From assembly GCA_040235415.1 (NCBI GenBank), contig JBECKR010000123.1, forward strand, positions 1-64,000: a stretch of 64,000 nt of DNA. Direction: 5' to 3'. The position numbers and the translations under genes are program-made. Source of the stretch: JBECKR01 sp040235415. Lineage in GTDB: Bacteria > Acidobacteriota > Polarisedimenticolia > Polarisedimenticolales > Polarisedimenticolaceae. Under the pieces are notes generated by a model, which worked only from the letters and a program-made list of their open reading frames with translations, made no database searches and was not told the DNA's origin. Shown here piece by piece: positions 50,162 to 58,813 of this stretch (its first letter is position 1; the number at the start of each line of letters is the position of its first letter).

Positions 50162-50899
50162 TCAACCGCGACCGGCGGCGTCGGCCTGGAGTCGGATCGT
50201 CGGCTTCGAGGAGCGGCGCAGCGACACGTGGACGAAGGGAGGCAGCGTCGAGAGCGCGAGCTGGAATTGACGTATGACAAGGAACCAAGCGCGTCCGATG
50301 ATCCGCGCGCCGAGGCCGGCGTGCGAGCGACGAGATGACGCGTTGTAGGCAGAAACCCTGCTGAACGTGTGTGCGACGTCTCTTCGTCGCAGAAACTCGT
50401 TCGCCGCATCCCAAAGGCGGGCAAAGGCGATTCCGCCGCGATACTCCGGGAATACGAATACGTCGAAATCCCAACATACGGACGACTCGTGCCGCGGGAC
50501 GAACCGACAGCGCACCTCGTCCTCATCGTACGCGCCCAGACAGAGCCACAGGTACGCTGCGAGGCGACTTTCCTTGAACACACCGAGGCACACGGTGGGT
50601 TGGAGAAACCGCGACGCGAGAACGTCCCTGGGCACTGGCATGGCCTCGAGCGCGGCATCTCCGCGACGAATCTCACGAATCTCGAACGTTCGCCCGAGTC
50701 CCTCCGGGACCAGCGGGCGGTCCGGCACCGGCTGGGACACGAGTAAGTAGTAGTGCAGCCGCATTCTGGAGCGCATTCCGGTTCCGATGCGGTCGATGGC
50801 ATAGCAGAACGCCGCGAGCGCCCCGACGTCGCGGACGGTTTGGCGGATCTTACGGTACATCCTCCCGCCTTCCGGAATCCCCGCCGCCTCGAGCTTCAT
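50162..50899 (-). CDS. GNAT-family N-acetyltransferase
   Basis: 245-aa protein. A GNAT-type core is visible around CWDFDVFVFPEYRGGIAFARLWDAANEFL, in which VFPEYRGGIAFARL is the acetyl-CoA pyrophosphate-binding segment. The ATG at 50899 overlaps the stop of the decarboxylase gene (ATGA), so it is the last gene of the deacetylase-to-GNAT operon. It could acylate an amino sugar or the amine product of the decarboxylase. ATG 50860 is an alternative start. Confidence 0.7.
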   Translation of the reverse strand: MKLEAAGIPEGGRMYRKIRQTVRDVGALAAFCYAIDRIGTGMRSRMRLHYYLLVSQPVPDRPLVPEGLGRTFEIREIRRGDAALEAMPVPRDVLASRFLQPTVCLGVFKESRLAAYLWLCLGAYDEDEVRCRFVPRHESSVCWDFDVFVFPEYRGGIAFARLWDAANEFLRRRDVAHTFSRVSAYNASSRRSHAGLGARIIGRAWFLVIRQFQLALSTLPPFVHVSLRRSSKPTIRLQADAAGRG

Positions 50900-52206
50900 T
50901 GATCCGCGAGGAGCTGTCCGCGATCGCCGCGCCGGCGGATCACTCGAGGCTCACCTCCAGCGATCATCACCTCCGCGGGCGTGGGGTGACTCAGGAATCC
51001 GAGAGGGCTCGCCGTACGGGCGTAGGCTCCCGACTGGAATACCGCGATGATGTCGCCCGCGTCGACCGCAGGGAGTTGAACGTCGCGAGCGAGGACATCC
51101 AGCGGCGTGCACAGCGGTCCGACGACATCCACCGTCTCGTCGGGCGAACGGCCGAGACGCGTCGCGACGGCGATCGGGAAGTTGCGCTTGATGACCTGCC
51201 CGAGATTACCGGAGGCCGCGAGATGGTGGTGCATGCCGCCGTCTACGACTACGAAGGTCTTACCACGCGAGCGTTTAACGTACGTGACGCGGGAGAGGTA
51301 GACGCCGGACTCGCCAACGAGATACCTGCCGGGTTCGATCAGGAACCTCGTTCCCCGGAACTCGGTCCGGCCGGCGACCTCCTCCATCATGGCTCGAACC
51401 AGTCGCCCGAAGCCGTCGACGTCGAGCGCGCGATCGCCCGGGTAGTAAGGTATGCCGAGCCCACCGCCGAAGTCCACGGACCGCAGCGGCCCGCCCGCGC
51501 GCTTCGAAGCGCGCGCCGAGATCTCGACACCCCTGCGGTATTGCGCCGCGAGAATCTCGTGATCGAGAATCTGCGTCCCGATGAACAGGTGGATTCCGCT
51601 GAACTGCAGTCGTCTGCAGGAAAGGACGAGATCGAGCGCCTCGTCGAGGTCCTCTTCGCCGATTCCGAACGGCGACGGCTTCCCTCCCATCCGCATCGCG
51701 CCACCCTGCACCTCACCCTCGGGATTGACGCGAATCGCGACCCGGACGTCGAGCGACAACTCGTCCGCGATCGCGCCAAGCGCGCGGATTTCGTCGAACG
51801 ATTCGACGTGGAGCTCGCCTACCCCGATCCTCGCTGCGTCTCGGAGCTCTGCGGTAGTCTTTCCGGGACCGGCGAAGACGATACGCTCCGGGATGCAACC
51901 CGCGCTCACGGCGAGGAACAGCTCTCCCGATGAGGCCACCTCCAGGCCACATCCTCTCTCGAGAAAAACACGAAGAATCGCCTGACTCGGGTTCGCCTTG
52001 ATGGAGTAGTAGATGCGGAAGTCCGGAGGAAGAACCGCGCGAAGGACGTCGACCCGATCCTCCATCAACGCCCGATCGTAAACAAACAGCGGTGTTCCGT
52101 ACTCCGCCACGATCCGATCCACCGGCACACCACCGACGACGAGTCGATCTCCGTCCCGTGCGAAGTTCCTCGTGACGAGTTCCATCGCCTCTGTCACGGC
52201 GGTCAC
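50896..52206 (-). CDS. PLP-dependent fold-III decarboxylase, exosortase-A-associated
   Basis: 436-aa enzyme of the diaminopimelate/ornithine decarboxylase fold. PLP lysine K70 in YYSIKANPSQ, the glycine loop SVDFGGGLGIPYYPG, the GRYLVGESG segment and the GPLCTPLDV Cys region are present. Beside an AMP-ligase and acyl carrier protein it matches the PLP-dependent decarboxylase of exosortase-A loci. It presumably makes a decarboxylated amino acid used to modify the EPS; the substrate is not predictable. GTG 52206 overlaps the ligase stop (GTGA); ATG 52188 is possible. Confidence 0.9.
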   Translation of the reverse strand: MTAVTEAMELVTRNFARDGDRLVVGGVPVDRIVAEYGTPLFVYDRALMEDRVDVLRAVLPPDFRIYYSIKANPSQAILRVFLERGCGLEVASSGELFLAVSAGCIPERIVFAGPGKTTAELRDAARIGVGELHVESFDEIRALGAIADELSLDVRVAIRVNPEGEVQGGAMRMGGKPSPFGIGEEDLDEALDLVLSCRRLQFSGIHLFIGTQILDHEILAAQYRRGVEISARASKRAGGPLRSVDFGGGLGIPYYPGDRALDVDGFGRLVRAMMEEVAGRTEFRGTRFLIEPGRYLVGESGVYLSRVTYVKRSRGKTFVVVDGGMHHHLAASGNLGQVIKRNFPIAVATRLGRSPDETVDVVGPLCTPLDVLARDVQLPAVDAGDIIAVFQSGAYARTASPLGFLSHPTPAEVMIAGGEPRVIRRRGDRGQLLADQ

Positions 52207-53786
52207 CCTTGCGGCGCGGAGCGCTTGCGGAGCGTCGGATAGTCGATCTTCCCGTGAGCCGTCTTCGGAAGCACGTCGACCACCTCGACCCTCTTCGGCA
52301 CCATGTAGCGCGGCATCTTGATGGCGCAATCGCCGATCAGGCCGTCGGCGTCGACCGATTGACCGTCGTGCGGCACGACGATCGCCATCACCGCCTGTCC
52401 CATGAGATCGTCCGGAATACCGATCGCGGCAGCTTCGCGGACGCGCCCGGTCGACATGATGACCTCCTCCACCTCGGTGGGGCTGATCCGGAATCCTGAG
52501 CACTTGATGGTCGCGTCCCGCCGCCCGACGTAGTAGAGGAAACCGTCTTCGTCCATCCTGACGATGTCGCCGGAGAAGCACACGGTTTCAGGCTTGTCGA
52601 TTTCGGGAAGCGCGAGGGGGTTGGGGCGCAGGACCCGCGTCGTCGCCTCGGGCTGTCCCCAGTATCCGAGCGATACGGTCGGCCCGCGGTGCACGAGTTC
52701 CCCCTCCTCGCCGGGCGCGCAGGGCTTCCCGTCCTCGTCGATCACGTAAATCTCCGTGTCGGGAATCGCCTTGCCCATCGATCCCGGTCTGCGATCGATT
52801 TCGCCCGGAGGAAGGTACGTGGATCGAAAGGCCTCCGTGAGCCCGTACATCAGGTAGATGCTCGTCGTGGGCAGAGCTCTCCTCAGCGCGTCCAGCAGCG
52901 TTTTCGGAACGTGCCCCCCGGAGTTCGTGATGTACCGGAGTGTCGGCACCGGTTGCTTGTAGATCGGTGAGGAGGGTGCGGAGAAAACGTTCCAGAACGG
53001 TGGCACGCCCGCAAGGCCGGTTACTCGTTCCCTCGCGATCGCGCTCACGACCTCTCCCGGGAACCGAAACGACAGAAGCACCACGGTCGCGGTGTGCTGG
53101 ATTCCGGTCAAGAGCTGATTCAGACCGTAGTCGAAGCTGAAAGGCAGGATGCTCAGAATGCGGTCCCGCTCCGAAATCTCGAGGTAGGTCGAGACGATCG
53201 TCGAGCCGGCCATCAAGTTCGCGTGCGACAGCATCACGCCTTTCGGCCGCCCCGTCGACCCGGAGGTATACAGGATCGCGGCGAGGTCTTGACTGATGTT
53301 CGCGATGACGGGGGGGCTTGCGGGTCCATCCCCGTCGTTCAGGATCTCTCGGAGATCGAGGACCCGGGCTCCTGTCGCGATGCATTCCGCCCCGTCGGTG
53401 ACCACGAGGATCCTCACGAGACCGGGTTCGGCGAGCACGGCTTCCAGCTTCGCGAGGCGATCTCGCGTGGTTACGATGACGCTGGGTCGACAATCCCGGA
53501 CGATATGCTCGACCTGTTGAGGAAACAAGAGATGGTTGATCGGAACGAACACACCACCCGCTTTCGAAGTCGCGAATAGCGCCACGACCTCTTCGATGCT
53601 CTTCTCGAGGAAGATCCCCACACGGTCGAGTCGCTGCAGTCCCGCCTGCACCAGGGCGCGGGCGAGGCGGTCCGTCATTTCGTCGATCTGCCGATAAGTC
53701 AATCGGAGCTCGCCCTGTACGACGGCTTCCTTGTCGGGAGCTCGGCTCAAGGCGGATCTGAGGAGGTGGTGCGTGAGGTTGTCCAT
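52203..53786 (-). CDS. Acyl-AMP ligase (AMP-forming), exosortase-A-associated
   Basis: 527-aa ANL-superfamily enzyme that adenylates a carboxylate and probably loads it on the adjacent acyl carrier protein. The AMP-binding motif ILYTSGSTGRPKGVMLSH, MYGLTEAFRSTYLPP, the hinge region FLYYVGRRDATIKCSGFRISP and the C-terminal catalytic Lys in KTAHGKIDYPTL are all present. ATG 53786 is the conserved start (MDNLTHHLL). It lies 27 nt after the carrier-protein gene. Confidence 0.91.
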   Translation of the reverse strand: MDNLTHHLLRSALSRAPDKEAVVQGELRLTYRQIDEMTDRLARALVQAGLQRLDRVGIFLEKSIEEVVALFATSKAGGVFVPINHLLFPQQVEHIVRDCRPSVIVTTRDRLAKLEAVLAEPGLVRILVVTDGAECIATGARVLDLREILNDGDGPASPPVIANISQDLAAILYTSGSTGRPKGVMLSHANLMAGSTIVSTYLEISERDRILSILPFSFDYGLNQLLTGIQHTATVVLLSFRFPGEVVSAIARERVTGLAGVPPFWNVFSAPSSPIYKQPVPTLRYITNSGGHVPKTLLDALRRALPTTSIYLMYGLTEAFRSTYLPPGEIDRRPGSMGKAIPDTEIYVIDEDGKPCAPGEEGELVHRGPTVSLGYWGQPEATTRVLRPNPLALPEIDKPETVCFSGDIVRMDEDGFLYYVGRRDATIKCSGFRISPTEVEEVIMSTGRVREAAAIGIPDDLMGQAVMAIVVPHDGQSVDADGLIGDCAIKMPRYMVPKRVEVVDVLPKTAHGKIDYPTLRKRSAPQG

Positions 53787-53813
53787 GTTCTCTCCGCGGT
53801 GCGCGAGGGTTCC

Positions 53814-54092
53814 CTACTGCCCGGCGCGCTTTCGATCGACGAACTCGGCCAGGCTCCGGATCGAGTTGAAATTCTCGGGTCGGAGATCGTCGTCCGACAC
53901 CGCGATTCCGAACGTCACGGTGACGAAGTTGACGATCTCGAGTATGCCGAGCGAATCTACGATGCCGCTCTCGAGGAGCGCGTCGTCGTCTTGCGGAGCC
54001 CGCTGCCGTGCGACGGGGAACTGGTCCAGAATGAACTTCCGTATCTGAACCTGGACTCCATCGTGCCGTCCTGAATGGTAGTGCTCAGACAT
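53814..54092 (-). CDS. Acyl carrier protein
   Basis: 92-aa carrier. The phosphopantetheine attachment site is Ser47 in ESGIVDSLGILEIVNF, with four-helix ACP spacing and length. ATG 54092 has a GGAGAC site 6 nt upstream and overlaps the GNAT-like gene stop by 8 nt; the longer open frame upstream is a shadow. Partner of the AMP-ligase that follows, in a pathway separate from fatty-acid synthesis. Confidence 0.9.
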   Translation of the reverse strand: MSEHYHSGRHDGVQVQIRKFILDQFPVARQRAPQDDDALLESGIVDSLGILEIVNFVTVTFGIAVSDDDLRPENFNSIRSLAEFVDRKRAGQ

Positions 54093-55119
54093 CGCGGTCT
54101 CCATCCGTGTGGTACCAGTTCTCCGGTTCGTCGACGATTCCGGAGAATGCCCCACCTGGGCGCGTCGACACCACGAAGTGCGCCGATTCGCGAGCGACAT
54201 ATCCTCTGCGCCTCAAAACAGCGATAAGGGGACTCGTTTCGAGGAGCGGGACGCTCACCGCGCGTGTTTCGGTCCGGCGAAGCATCGCGAGTGTGCCGCC
54301 GATGAGCTTCTCCGTCACCGAGCCTTCCGGCTCGCCGTAAAGATCGACGACGGTCGCGTTGGAACCGCTTTGGCGAACTACCGTGTAGCCCGTGAGCCGT
54401 CCCGCCTCCCGGAGCGTCAGAAGAACGTAGCGTTGGGTCGGGTTGGCGCGGTAGCGCCAGTTCAGGTACTCGGGGGTCCTCGCGCCGACGACCCGATACG
54501 ATCCGCCCACCCGCTGCTCGAGCTCGGCGAACTCGTCACCGAAAGCGTCATCGTGGCGCTCGACGTTCGATCGCCCTCCGAGAAAGCCGTCGAGCATTCG
54601 AAGAACCGCGTTGCCGGCGACCGTGGCGATTCGGCTCACCGGGCCCTTGCCCAACCGGCGCGTGACGAGGTCGTCGACTCGACGCAGCTTCGCGAACCGA
54701 ATCACCTTGCCCGTGCCCCCGATTTTCAGCCATCGGTAAACGGCCATCATCGTCGCGCTCGGATGGTCGTATGCGAACGCGACCTCTCCGGACAACACCT
54801 CGGAGAGGCAGGCCCGCTGGAGAGCGATGGCGGGACCGAGGCTCCGGTGGTTCTTGGCGATCGCGAAGTCGCCGAGGTTCCAGCAGATCGCGTCCTTCCC
54901 GTCGACCCGCATGAGCCTGGGGAATGCCGCTGCCGACCCGATGGTAGTCCCCGTCGTCTCGTCCTCCGCGAGCCACGCCCTCGCCGTGCCGTACGGGTTG
55001 TCGAAGTAGAGCCATCGAAACTGGCGCTCGTCGCCGTGTTCCGGGAGGTTTTCACGGAGCAGCGGCAACAGCACATCCGCCTCGCGTCGAACGTCGACTT
55101 CGCGAATCTTGACCCCCAC
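54085..55119 (-). CDS. GNAT-like acyltransferase, double domain
   Basis: 344-aa protein with GNAT-type elements in both halves (LGDFAIAKNHRSLGPAIALQRACL; YLNWRYRANPTQRYVLLTLREAGRLTGYTVVR). The second half resembles the C-terminal part of Eis/BioF2-like acyltransferases. With the carrier protein encoded immediately after it, acyl-ACP is a plausible donor. GTG 55119; 18 nt after the second deacetylase stop. Confidence 0.7.
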   Translation of the reverse strand: MGVKIREVDVRREADVLLPLLRENLPEHGDERQFRWLYFDNPYGTARAWLAEDETTGTTIGSAAAFPRLMRVDGKDAICWNLGDFAIAKNHRSLGPAIALQRACLSEVLSGEVAFAYDHPSATMMAVYRWLKIGGTGKVIRFAKLRRVDDLVTRRLGKGPVSRIATVAGNAVLRMLDGFLGGRSNVERHDDAFGDEFAELEQRVGGSYRVVGARTPEYLNWRYRANPTQRYVLLTLREAGRLTGYTVVRQSGSNATVVDLYGEPEGSVTEKLIGGTLAMLRRTETRAVSVPLLETSPLIAVLRRRGYVARESAHFVVSTRPGGAFSGIVDEPENWYHTDGDRDV

Positions 55120-55137
55120 GGTGCTTTCAAGCCTCCA

Positions 55138-56208
55138 TCACGGCGCGAACTTGTAGGCGTTCATGCGAGAGAGAAACAGGGCCGGGTCGTCCTCCTCGAT
55201 CGCCGTTCGCCGAAGTTGCGTGAAGTCGGCGGTTGCGCCGTCTTTCGCGGGAGAGTTGGCCCCGAATATCGTCGTCAGCGCACAGCGATACCCCGCCGCG
55301 CGAACGAACTCCTGGATCTCGGGACCGAAGTCGCCGCGTTTGCCGTTCGGATAGGCGAATGCGGTCACCGGCAATCCGGTTTCCCGCTCGATCGTCACCT
55401 TCGAATCCTCGATCTCTCGAACCACGTCGTCGCGATGCAGCCGGGACAGAATCGGATGGGTCACGGTGTGGGAACCGAAGGAGATCCCGGCCCGTTGCAT
55501 TTGCCGGACCTCGTCCCAATCGAGCATGAGGCGTGGCCCGATGGTCGAGGGTTCGGCGATTCGAAGTGTCCGCTCCAGGGCCGCGACTCGCTCGTCCCGG
55601 AACTCCGGCTCGAGCGACTTCAAGAAAGTCAATATACGGTCCTCACTTCTTTCCCGTTCCTCGGGCGAGGCGAACGACAAAACCTCGTAGCCGGGCACGA
55701 ATCCTCGGAGACGCGCTTCGCGTGTTTGGCGCAGTGCGCGGAACACGCGATCGTGCCACAGCATGCGGTGCGTTCCGATGAATCCCGTGACGAGAAAGAC
55801 GGTGGCCGTCAAACCGAGCTCACTCAAGACGGGCAGGGCGTGCTCGAGGTTGTCGCGATAGCCGTCGTCAAACGTGATCACGACGGCGTTCTCGGGGATG
55901 TCCCCGACCGCGAGCGCTTCGACGGCGTCATCGAGCGCGAGGACCTCGAAACGCTCGGCGAGACAGTTCATCTGCCGTCGAAACGCGTCGACGGAGATCG
56001 CCGGCAGGAATGAGTCCGGCCTGTCGGAGACTCGATGGTAGGTGAGGATTTGGAGATTTCGGTGGATTCGCCGGCGGACGAACGGGAATCCGCCGTCGCG
56101 CGGTTCGAAGCGGTTGACGAGGAAATTGACCACACGGAGTCCGCCGCTGCGATAGCACAGCCTCGCGAAGGCGTTCGCCAGGACCCGGCGGGGCCGATCG
56201 TGACCCAT
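55138..56208 (-). CDS. Polysaccharide deacetylase (NodB homology)
   Basis: 356-aa carbohydrate esterase family 4 enzyme. ILTYHRVSDRPD leads the domain, motif 1 is ITFDDGYRDN (FDDG 113-116) and motif 2 is SHTVTH (H-x3-H), with FAYPNGKRGDFG later. It removes N-acetyl groups from amino sugars. No signal peptide is obvious, though residues 8-32 are partly hydrophobic. ATG 56208 lies 11 nt after the stop of the first deacetylase; the much longer open frame upstream only shadows that gene. Confidence 0.87.
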   Translation of the reverse strand: MGHDRPRRVLANAFARLCYRSGGLRVVNFLVNRFEPRDGGFPFVRRRIHRNLQILTYHRVSDRPDSFLPAISVDAFRRQMNCLAERFEVLALDDAVEALAVGDIPENAVVITFDDGYRDNLEHALPVLSELGLTATVFLVTGFIGTHRMLWHDRVFRALRQTREARLRGFVPGYEVLSFASPEERERSEDRILTFLKSLEPEFRDERVAALERTLRIAEPSTIGPRLMLDWDEVRQMQRAGISFGSHTVTHPILSRLHRDDVVREIEDSKVTIERETGLPVTAFAYPNGKRGDFGPEIQEFVRAAGYRCALTTIFGANSPAKDGATADFTQLRRTAIEEDDPALFLSRMNAYKFAP

Positions 56209-56219
56209 GGTTCCGGCCC

Positions 56220-57134
56220 TCAATTGACGTCGCCTGCCGGCGATGGACGTCCAGCCGACGGGGAGAATCGCTCGAGTGAATCTACGCCGTGATCGTCGAC
56301 GGCCTCCCCCATGGTCGCGAATCGAAACGTCGCGGCAAGCACTTTGAGCTTCCGTGCCGTCGTGGCGAGTCCGGTGTAGTGGCGCAGCCTCGAGACGAGA
56401 GGTCCGGTCATGCGCGGCTGCTCGGGGTCGACCTCCCAGGGATGCACGTAGACCACCGCGGGCCTCCCCTCTCGGCGGTTCAATCGCGTTATCGCCCATC
56501 GGGTCAGCCCGATCGGGAAGATGCGGAGATAGCCCCCGCCGGCGATCGGAAGGGTTGCGCGGCCGAGACGCAGAGTCGACGGAGGAATCTCGATCAACTC
56601 GGAGCCCCCGGGGGTCTCCAGGCGATAGATGTGACGCGGTGCACCCGGCATGCCGTAACGGTCGTGCACCACCGGAAACACCGACGAGTCGTACCGGAAC
56701 CCCACGCTCGCGAGGACGTCGAGCGCCCAGAGGTTCGTTCGCCGGATGCTGAACGACGCCGCGCGGTAGCCCTCGACCGGCTGGCCGGACGCATCCTGGA
56801 GGATGCGCCGGGAGCGCTCGGTCTCCTCGCGGAAGTCCTCGGGGCTCTGGCGGTAGATCAATCGATGGCTGTATCCGTGCGAAGCGATCTCGTGTCCCCG
56901 GTCGGCGATTCTGCGGACGAGGGCAGGACGTCGTTCCGCGATCCATCCGAGCACGAAGAAGGTGGCTCGGACGCCGGCCTCGTCGAACAAGTCCAGAAGC
57001 CGTTCCGTATTCCGGTCGACTCGGCTGGGAATCGCGTCCCAGGAGTCTCGCGGTATGGAGCCCTCGAACGCCGAGACCTGAAAGTGCTCCTCGACGTCGA
57101 CCGACATGACGTTGGACTGGCGGGCTCGCTTCAT
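56220..57134 (-). CDS. Polysaccharide deacetylase, exosortase-locus (DUF3473) subfamily
   Basis: 304-aa CE4 enzyme of the subfamily typical of exosortase-A loci: NVMSVDVEEHFQVSAFEG at the start (D13, E15), TFFVLGWIAERRP, HEIASHGYSHRLIY with H86/H90, YRAASFSI, and the C-terminal DUF3473 stretch GGGYLRIFPIGLTRWAITRLN...VVYVHPWEVDPEQPRM. Lacks a signal peptide like other members. It heads the operon that continues through the second deacetylase, GNAT, ACP, ligase, decarboxylase and GNAT. Confidence 0.93.
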   Translation of the reverse strand: MKRARQSNVMSVDVEEHFQVSAFEGSIPRDSWDAIPSRVDRNTERLLDLFDEAGVRATFFVLGWIAERRPALVRRIADRGHEIASHGYSHRLIYRQSPEDFREETERSRRILQDASGQPVEGYRAASFSIRRTNLWALDVLASVGFRYDSSVFPVVHDRYGMPGAPRHIYRLETPGGSELIEIPPSTLRLGRATLPIAGGGYLRIFPIGLTRWAITRLNRREGRPAVVYVHPWEVDPEQPRMTGPLVSRLRHYTGLATTARKLKVLAATFRFATMGEAVDDHGVDSLERFSPSAGRPSPAGDVN

Positions 57135-57196
57135 GACGCCGTCGCAGCCTCCGACCGCCGCTGCCGGAAGTCGGGCGGAAATGCTAACGTCCGCGG

Positions 57197-58426
57197 GTGA
57201 CTCGCCCTCGACCCGCCTCCTCGACCCGCGACTCGCGGCCGTACCGCGACCTGGTGCTGCTGTGCCGCCGCGACGTGGCGGCGAGCACTGCCGGGGACCC
57301 GTCGCGGGACCCCATCGACGGTCGCCGCGCTCGCGAGATCTGCTCTCTCGCGCGGGCCCATGGCGTGGCGGGCATCGTCACCTCGCGGCTGCGCGAGCCC
57401 TCGGTCGCGCGCGGCATCGACGACGCGACGCTCGTCGACCTCGCGGAGATCGAAAGCGGATTGCGGCGTCGGGGCTCCTTGCTCGCGATCGTCCGCAACA
57501 ACGTCGTGCGCCGTCTCGGGTCCGCGGGGGTGCGATCCATCCTTCTGAAAGGCGCCGCCATGGTGGCATGCGGGTACCTCTCCGCCTCGGAACGCGACCA
57601 AGTCGACGTCGACATCTTGGTCGACGAGCGCATGGTCGAAGCGGCGGTCGAGATCCTGATGGCCGACGGCTTCCGGCCGCACGAATCGGAACGCAGAATC
57701 CGCGACTACCGAACCTACCACTTCCACGTCCCCATGTACGGTCCGGGCGGCTTGGCAGTCGAGATCCACTGGGCCCTCGGCAGAGCCGGGTCGGGTTTCG
57801 ATCTCGACGCCGGTGCGGTCTCCGCCAGCGCGGGGCCATGCGGAGCGGTCCCTGAAGAAACGGTTCTGGTGCCGCGCCCGGAGCACCTGCTGCTGCACTT
57901 CGTCCTCCAGCACGTTCAGGAGGGGTTCGCTCGCCTCGGCCGTATCGTGGATATCGATCGGATCGTCTCCGGGGACCCGCATCTTGACTGGAATGTGGTC
58001 GTGCGCGACGCTCGACCCGGGAATCTCTCGTCCGCGACTTGGGTCTCCCTCAGGCTCGCACGCGCCCTCATGGGGACGCAGATCCCAGAATCGGTGATCG
58101 CCTCGTTGCAACCGGGCGGGCTGACCTGCAAACACCTGCAGATCATCGGGTCCCCGGAAGCACTCCTGACCGGACACGGCGCGCGCGACTATGCTACGCG
58201 CCAGCTTCAGCGATTCTGGCTGCTTCGCGACGTCCGGGGGCGGGCCCGAGTCGTTCGAGACACGCTCTTCATCGGACACGATGGCGTGAATCCCGACGCC
58301 GGTCGTCGCGGCTTCCTCCGTAACTCCCTGTCGCTCGTCAGAGCGATCGGTGTTCAAGCGTCCCTCTACGTGAAAGCGCTCGCCAATGCGGCCTGGCTGC
58401 GCCATCGCCCTCAGATACGGTTTTGA
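57197..58426 (+). CDS. Nucleotidyltransferase family protein (NTP_transf_5), second copy
   Basis: 409-aa paralogue of the protein at 15385. Shared motifs are SILLKGAAMVACGYL and QVDVDILVDERM with D137 and D139, then a helical region RPEHLLLHFVLQHVQEGFARLGRIVDIDRI. It is the only plus-strand gene between 50.2 kb and the window end, and has no HprK/PqqD partner beside it. GTG 57197 is the best start. The last 16 nt overlap the convergent HTH gene. Confidence 0.8.
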   Translation: MTRPRPASSTRDSRPYRDLVLLCRRDVAASTAGDPSRDPIDGRRAREICSLARAHGVAGIVTSRLREPSVARGIDDATLVDLAEIESGLRRRGSLLAIVRNNVVRRLGSAGVRSILLKGAAMVACGYLSASERDQVDVDILVDERMVEAAVEILMADGFRPHESERRIRDYRTYHFHVPMYGPGGLAVEIHWALGRAGSGFDLDAGAVSASAGPCGAVPEETVLVPRPEHLLLHFVLQHVQEGFARLGRIVDIDRIVSGDPHLDWNVVVRDARPGNLSSATWVSLRLARALMGTQIPESVIASLQPGGLTCKHLQIIGSPEALLTGHGARDYATRQLQRFWLLRDVRGRARVVRDTLFIGHDGVNPDAGRRGFLRNSLSLVRAIGVQASLYVKALANAAWLRHRPQIRF

Positions 58427-58629
58427 TCGAGCCACGCGAGCAGCTCTGACTTCTTGTAGCGCAATCCTCCGTTGCGCCCGGTGCCGACACGGTATGCCGG
58501 TATGACGTTTCCGCGCGTCAACTCCCAGAGTTTCGTCCGGCCGATCTTGAGGAGCTCGCGAGCCTCCCGACTCGTCAGAATCTCCTCTCGGGCGAACGAC
58601 GTCGGCGCTTGGTTCTCGGCGTGGCGCAT
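58411..58629 (-). CDS. Small excisionase/MerR-type helix-turn-helix protein
   Basis: 72-aa DNA-binding protein: EILTSREARELLKIGRTKLWEL forms the helix-turn-helix, followed by the wing YRVGTGRNGGLRYKKSELLAWLDQ, as in excisionase-family and MerR-like binding domains. No integrase or phage gene is nearby, so it is more likely a transcription factor for the EPS locus than an excisionase. ATG 58629 fits the domain start. Three tandem 8-bp repeats lie 80-100 bp upstream (58709-58732). Confidence 0.8.
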   Translation of the reverse strand: MRHAENQAPTSFAREEILTSREARELLKIGRTKLWELTRGNVIPAYRVGTGRNGGLRYKKSELLAWLDQNRI

Positions 58630-58708
58630 GCGCTCGGCTCCACGATCGGGGCAGCCGATGCGACCGCGCCCGACACGGATAGTTGACTCCGTCGATCCTC
58701 GGGTACCC

Positions 58709-58732
58709 CGGCTCCTCGGCTCCTCGGCTCCC
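58709..58732. repeat. Three tandem copies of CGGCTCC[TC]
   Basis: CGGCTCCT (58709-58716), CGGCTCCT (58717-58724) and CGGCTCCC (58725-58732), in the gap between the HTH and YvcK genes. Could be slippage or an autoregulatory site. Confidence 0.4.
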
Positions 58733-58813
58733 CCTATCGCGTCTCGCGCGCGAGGCTTCCGGCCCCGGCCTGTGGATTCGGAGTTCCGGGCCGCGACGAC
58801 GCCCGCGATCCCC

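Noticed and set aside
58411..58629. Excisionase of a mobile element
   Set aside because: The HTH fold fits, but there is no integrase, attachment-site repeat or composition change nearby. A regulator is more likely.
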